In this document: piece after piece, positions 60,371 through 64,000 of the stretch
Layout: each line of letters starts with the position of its first letter
Position numbering within the stretch: position 1 is the first letter of the stretch
NCBI RefSeq assembly: GCF_000003855.2
Contig: NW_003101682.1
Span: forward strand, 3,312,386 to 3,376,385
Length of the DNA stretch: 64,000 bases
Source of the DNA: Blastomyces gilchristii SLH14081
Lineage: Eukaryota; Ascomycota; Eurotiomycetes; Onygenales; Ajellomycetaceae
Reading direction: 5' to 3'
Made by a program: the position numbers and the translations under genes
Notes under the pieces: model-generated
The model's database searches: none
What the model was told of the DNA's origin: nothing
The model's input: only the letters and a program-made list of their open reading frames with translations

Positions 60371-61278
60371 ATTGTCAGCAGAATGTAGAGGAACTGGTTA
60401 TTTATATCTCAAAATAGAGAACTTTGTCAATGATTATATCAATATAGACTTAATTCTTAAATTCAATAGAAATCTAGTATTGCTATTCTCAATCTCTTAC
60501 AGAATCTATTGAATATTGAGATATTACAACTAGATTTAATATATCTCACTGTGCAGGGATCAAAGGCTCAGTCAGATCTTGAGATATACTGAATTTATAG
60601 TTATTAATGTACTGTTAACTTGTTCTGTTGACTTATTATCTGCTACTTATGTATTGAATACTGTTGTCAAGATATCTTTTTATATTATTCTGCTGAAGAT
60701 GAGTCAGATTGAGAGAAATAGTACAAGAGTGAGACTTGATATTAAAGTCTAGATACACTGAAGACAGACTGCAGAGATTACACTTCAGAAGTGTTCATTG
60801 ATTATATACTTGATATTATCACTGAGATATCTTTTTGTATTTTTCTGCCAGGGATGAGCCAGCTTGAGAAGAGTGATACAAGGATGAGACTTGGTGTTAG
60901 TGTTTTGAAATATCAAAGATGAACAGGGTTTTTGCAGAGATCACTCCTCAGATATCTTCACAATTACAGATCAGAAGTCTTCCAAAATCAAGAAGATTGA
61001 CACATATGGCTAGATCTCTTCATCTTACAATTTGTATGGCAATTTGGCCCGGGATTGTGATGTGATAGAGGAGAACAGGGGATAATCCCACACAGGAGTT
61101 TTGAACACTGTCTGGTTCATGTTTGGCTGAATAACTTCATCACCACACGTGGTATGCGGTCGGTGATGGGGTCAAAATGCTTGTATGATCGAGGGCTTTT
61201 CGATGAATCTATCGGCGGGTTCTTATTCGAAAAATCGAGCGAGTTCGTGGTGAAGCGGTTGTTTTATTATCTTTTAAT
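60371..61278. repeat. 155-bp duplication and unmutated stretch
   Basis: A unit starting GATATCTTTTTATATTATTC at 60671 recurs at 60826 (GATATCTTTTTGTATTTTTC). The first copy is RIPed (GATGAGTCAGATTGAG) and the second keeps C and G (GATGAGCCAGCTTGAG). From about 60840 to 61278 the DNA is GC-balanced (GGCCCGGGATTG, CACACGTGGTATGCGGTCGG) with no frame I can recognise. Confidence 0.55.
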
Positions 61279-61756
61279 CACTGTCTATCATAGCTTTCAT
61301 ATTAAAATATCTTAATGCACACGAGCCTCTGTGTACAAAGACATTGCAGAGCTAAGCTTATAACAGAAGACTCTGCAAGATTGATTTTACAGCTTATTAA
61401 TAAAAGAGATAGAACTGTAACTGCAGTGAAAGCATGTCTCTAAAGATGAAATAAGATTGACTTGAGAATAAGTTGAATAATGATATAGATAATTAATGAA
61501 AGACTGAAGAGAAATCTGCAGAACTGAGAGATGAATTAATTATCAAAGATAATGACTGCAGCTGTTTTCTTAATTAAGTTAAGAATGAAGTGAATAAGAG
61601 ATATTCTCTATAATATCTAATAATACAGTAAGCTCTTTGAATGATAGTTTTCTTTTTACAGACTACTGTTAATGAAGATATATCAGAACTATGAATCTCA
61701 CAGTAATAAAACTTAATCTCAGATAATATATCAGTTTCAATAGACTGTTTACAGAC
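61279..61756. other. RIPed relic starting with a 26-bp Gypsy match
   Basis: 61279-61304 is identical to 11518-11543 in the mutated protease region of Gypsy A. The rest is AT-rich with short frames on both strands and no motif. It ends where an LTR-like sequence starts. Confidence 0.4.
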
Positions 61757-62359
61757 TGTAAGAAATTTCACTTCTTGCAGATTCTTTATCTCTATTTTCT
61801 ATCTCTTATATAATCAATAGAGTTAGCAGCTCTTGACTACATATAACTATATAGACTGAAGTTCATGAATACTATTTATAACTCAGCTTGAATACTATTA
61901 TATATTTAACTTCTATATTTTATCTTTCTATCATGAATACTTCTAGCAGTTAACAGTATATATCATATCAAGCTGCAAAGATCTGAATAATTGTCTGTAA
62001 GCACTTATTCTTACACAGGCTTAAGAGACTGCTGTTAATTACATGAAGTGTTAATATATCTAGAATAATTGAGAGAGTTCAGACTCATTTATCACAGAAT
62101 CTGTGACTGTAGAAGAATCTGATTTCACTGTATATATTTATTTACAGTTCTACACAGTGTAAAGAGATAATCAGTGATAGAAAAGATATAATGAGAGAAG
62201 AGTATAATACCTGAGTTCTCTGAGTGTAGTATTGAAGACACACAGCTGTAGAAGTAGTAGAATACTGTAAAGAAATAAATTGATTAAGAGACTGATTTTG
62301 TAAGCAGTGAAAACAGGCTTTTGACACATTATTCATTCTTGAGAATCTATGAGAGATGG

Positions 62360-62450
62360 TTGATCAGATGCATTATCTATTCAAGAATCTGTACAGAGTA
62401 GATTGTTAATCAGATGCATTATCTATTCAAGAATCTGTACAGAGTAGATG
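62360..62450. repeat. 46-bp tandem duplication
   Basis: Two units starting at 62360 and 62406 share AATCTGTACAGAGTAGAT and GCATTATCTATTCAAG and differ by one G/A near the start. Confidence 0.85.
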
Positions 62451-62460
62451 ATATGATAGT

Positions 62461-62615
62461 GCAATGTCACGGGATTGCGCTTCGCTTAATTCTACATCAA
62501 TCAGTGGGCTGTATTCGCGCCAAGAACCTCAAAAAGGAAATTCTTCACTTTTAATGACCAGGGTTTTCATCATATATTTGCTTCGCTTCGCTCCGCAAAT
62601 GAACACTAGTTAAGA
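62461..62615. other. Unmutated GC-rich patch with CGCTTCG motifs
   Basis: It keeps CG sites amid RIPed DNA: GGGATTGCGCTTCGCTT at the left and TTGCTTCGCTTCGCTCCGCAA at the right, the latter able to form a small hairpin (TTGC / GCAA). It may be a short foreign insertion or the end of an LTR. No frame of note. Confidence 0.4.
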
Positions 62616-62885
62616 AATCAAGTCTCAAGATAAAAATATAAGTTTTTATACATAATAAAACTTCTGAGAAGTTTTAATTTAAATAATTTAAGCTTTATAA
62701 AATACTCAAATCACACTCTGCAGTATATATTATCTGTAGTATATACTAATCATGTATTGTACATGTAAAAAGGTAAATCTTATCTTATTCTTCTAAGATG
62801 AGAATGAGCGGGCGGCTATACATATATATATATACATGCTTGATTGTTTATTGTGATTGACTTTACAGAAGAAAGAAGTGAAAGC

Positions 62886-62977
62886 CTCAGAATGAAAGAG
62901 ATAAAAGTCTTAGAATGAAAGAGATAAAAGTCTCAGAAAGAAAGAGATAAAAGTCTCAGAAAGAAAGAAGTAGAAGC
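62886..62977. repeat. 23-bp tandem repeat, four units
   Basis: Units at 62886, 62909, 62932 and 62955 read CTCAGAATGAAAGAG then ATAAAAGT, with small changes in the last unit. Purine-rich on the plus strand. Confidence 0.85.
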
Positions 62978-63947
62978 TCTGAGAAGTAAAAAGTAAATAT
63001 GCTTTCAGATGAAGAAATAAGAATACAGTGAAAGAAGAGAGAAGTAGAAGCTCTGAGAAGTAGTAAGAGTAAATACTATAGTCTCTCTGTCTGAAAAGAG
63101 ATGAATGCATGAAAATGAGATGATGAAATAAAAAATGAGATTGAAAGAAGATGATAGAAATTACTAAATATCACAGGCACTAAATCTGATAAGAAATGAG
63201 AGAGTGAGTACTAGGTCTTTTTCAGATACAGATTAATATTCTTCTTATATAAGAGATGAGTAAAGAAAGAGATTGAAATAATGAGATAATAGTGTAATGA
63301 AAACAATAAATATAAATGAGATAATGAGTTTCAAATAATAAGATAATAAAAAGCTAAGCAGATATTATAGAGAATCGTATCTTTTATAGAATAAGAAGAT
63401 ATACACAGTAGATTTATGAGAATGAATAAAGAAATCAAAGATAAACAACTGTAAAATCAAGAGTGAATATAAATAAAAGAGAATAAGAAAATTAAAAATG
63501 ATAAAGAGATAGAATCTTTTGTTAAAAGACTGAAAGTAATGTAAGTAAATAATCTATAAGTATATAATATAATCAGTTATTTCTCTCTTTTTCTTTTATT
63601 TCTTTTCTCTCTTCTTTTTTCTTACTATCTTTTCTTAACCATTCTTGTTATTATGTAATAAAATCAAATTTTATCAAAATCTAGAGAACTTGCAGTAATG
63701 AGTTTAAGAGAAGTATTCAGAATATCAGATATGAGAGAACTAATTAATATTGTTAATTATCTTAATAGAGATAGTATAACAAAGGCATTGAAAAGATTAA
63801 TCTGATTATTAAGTCAGAAAGAGTGTAATACTCTCCTTAATATAAGTAATAAGAAGAAGATAGTAGAGAAGATAAATAAAATAGAAAAGCTGAGACCTTA
63901 TTTTTCAATATCTAAGATAATTCAAAGAAGTGATAAGAGAAAGATAA
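62978..63947. other. Purine-rich interior of element F
   Basis: Strong A/G bias on the plus strand (AAGAGATAA, GAGAAGTAGAAGC repeated near 62965 and 63045), then a T-rich patch around 63580-63630. No open frame or conserved motif on either strand. Confidence 0.4.
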
Positions 63948-64000
63948 TGTAAGAAATCTCACTTCTCGCGGATTCTTTACCTCTATTCCTATCTGTCATA
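63948..64000 (+). repeat. Start of probable 3' LTR of element F
   Basis: 53 bp visible before the window ends. It is less mutated than the matching start at 61757 (TCTCGCGGATTC against TCTTGCAGATTC), the reverse of the bias in the other LTR pairs. Confidence 0.5.

Larger units (their letters stand above)
61757..64000 (+). mobile_element. Probable non-autonomous LTR element F (runs off the right edge)
   Basis: The 50 bases starting TGTAAGAAATTTCACTTC at 61757 recur at 63948 as TGTAAGAAATCTCACTTC up to the end of the window, differing only by transitions. The second copy is preceded by a purine-rich tract (AAGAAGTGATAAGAGAAAGATAA), as at a 3' LTR. The 2.19 kb from start to start holds no pol motif, so this may be a non-autonomous element or a pair of LTRs around a deleted interior. 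Where the LTR ends is unknown. Confidence 0.5.

Noticed and set aside
60841..61278. Possible tRNA or structured RNA in the GC-balanced stretch
   Set aside because: No cloverleaf with conserved TTC and anticodon arms could be drawn.
62910..63110. Minus-strand 66-codon Ser/Phe/Leu-rich frame
   Set aside because: Produced by the purine-rich 23-bp repeat read backwards.
1..64000. TGA read as Trp (an organelle or variant genetic code)
   Set aside because: TAA and TAG also interrupt the same frames, Gly and Asp codons are changed too, and the intact gene at 16610 uses TGG and ends with TGA. Mutation explains the pattern.

Overview
The window looks like nuclear DNA of a filamentous ascomycete (Pezizomycotina). 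The evidence is short GT-AG introns with CTAAC/CTAAT branch sites, LTR retrotransposons and a Tad1-type LINE of fungal character, and heavy RIP-like mutation: copies of the same element differ almost only by C/T and G/A transitions. Over 90 % of the window is an AT-rich graveyard of nested transposons. The one convincing ordinary host gene is a spliced, secreted Ser/Thr-rich protein at 16610-18625, in a GC-balanced island (about 15.0-19.1 kb).

Layout. 1-13850: Gypsy copy A (minus strand, cut by the left edge), carrying a nested 8.3-kb Gypsy of another family (E, 2706-10993) and a 506-bp MITE (11814-12319). 13851-15049: unrecognised RIP relic. 15050-19109: unmutated island with the gene and a solo-LTR-like piece. 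19110-19440: a Gypsy-E fragment. From 19441 an LTR-like piece leads into a DUF6589-like relic (36344-38169 plus 43835-45207), which is split by Copia-1 (19509-24698, target duplication CACTA), Copia-2 (24750-36338, CTTCT) and Gypsy copy C (38175-43829, ATATT). Copia-2 is itself split by Gypsy copy B (to 32444), which carries a second MITE. A 100-N assembly gap lies at 26165-26264. 45208-48800: low-complexity DNA and a 34-bp minisatellite. About 48800-60370: a Tad1-type LINE on the minus strand, interrupted by complete Gypsy copy D (53054-58729, AAATT). 60371-61756: a 155-bp duplication and unmutated DNA. 61757-64000: start of a probable non-autonomous LTR element.

The elements do not form a pathway; their order of insertion can be read from target-site duplications and empty sites. 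Most promising observations: (i) a spliced, cysteine-rich gene on the strand opposite to Gypsy E and inside its LTRs; (ii) in all five LTR pairs that can be compared outside family E, the 3' LTR (element sense) is far more RIP-mutated than the 5' LTR; (iii) Trp codons are mostly converted to TGA and CpC is a frequent target, which differs from the classical CpA preference; (iv) a 506-bp hAT-like MITE at two sites with 8-bp duplications.

All family assignments come from motifs read by eye; no database search was possible.
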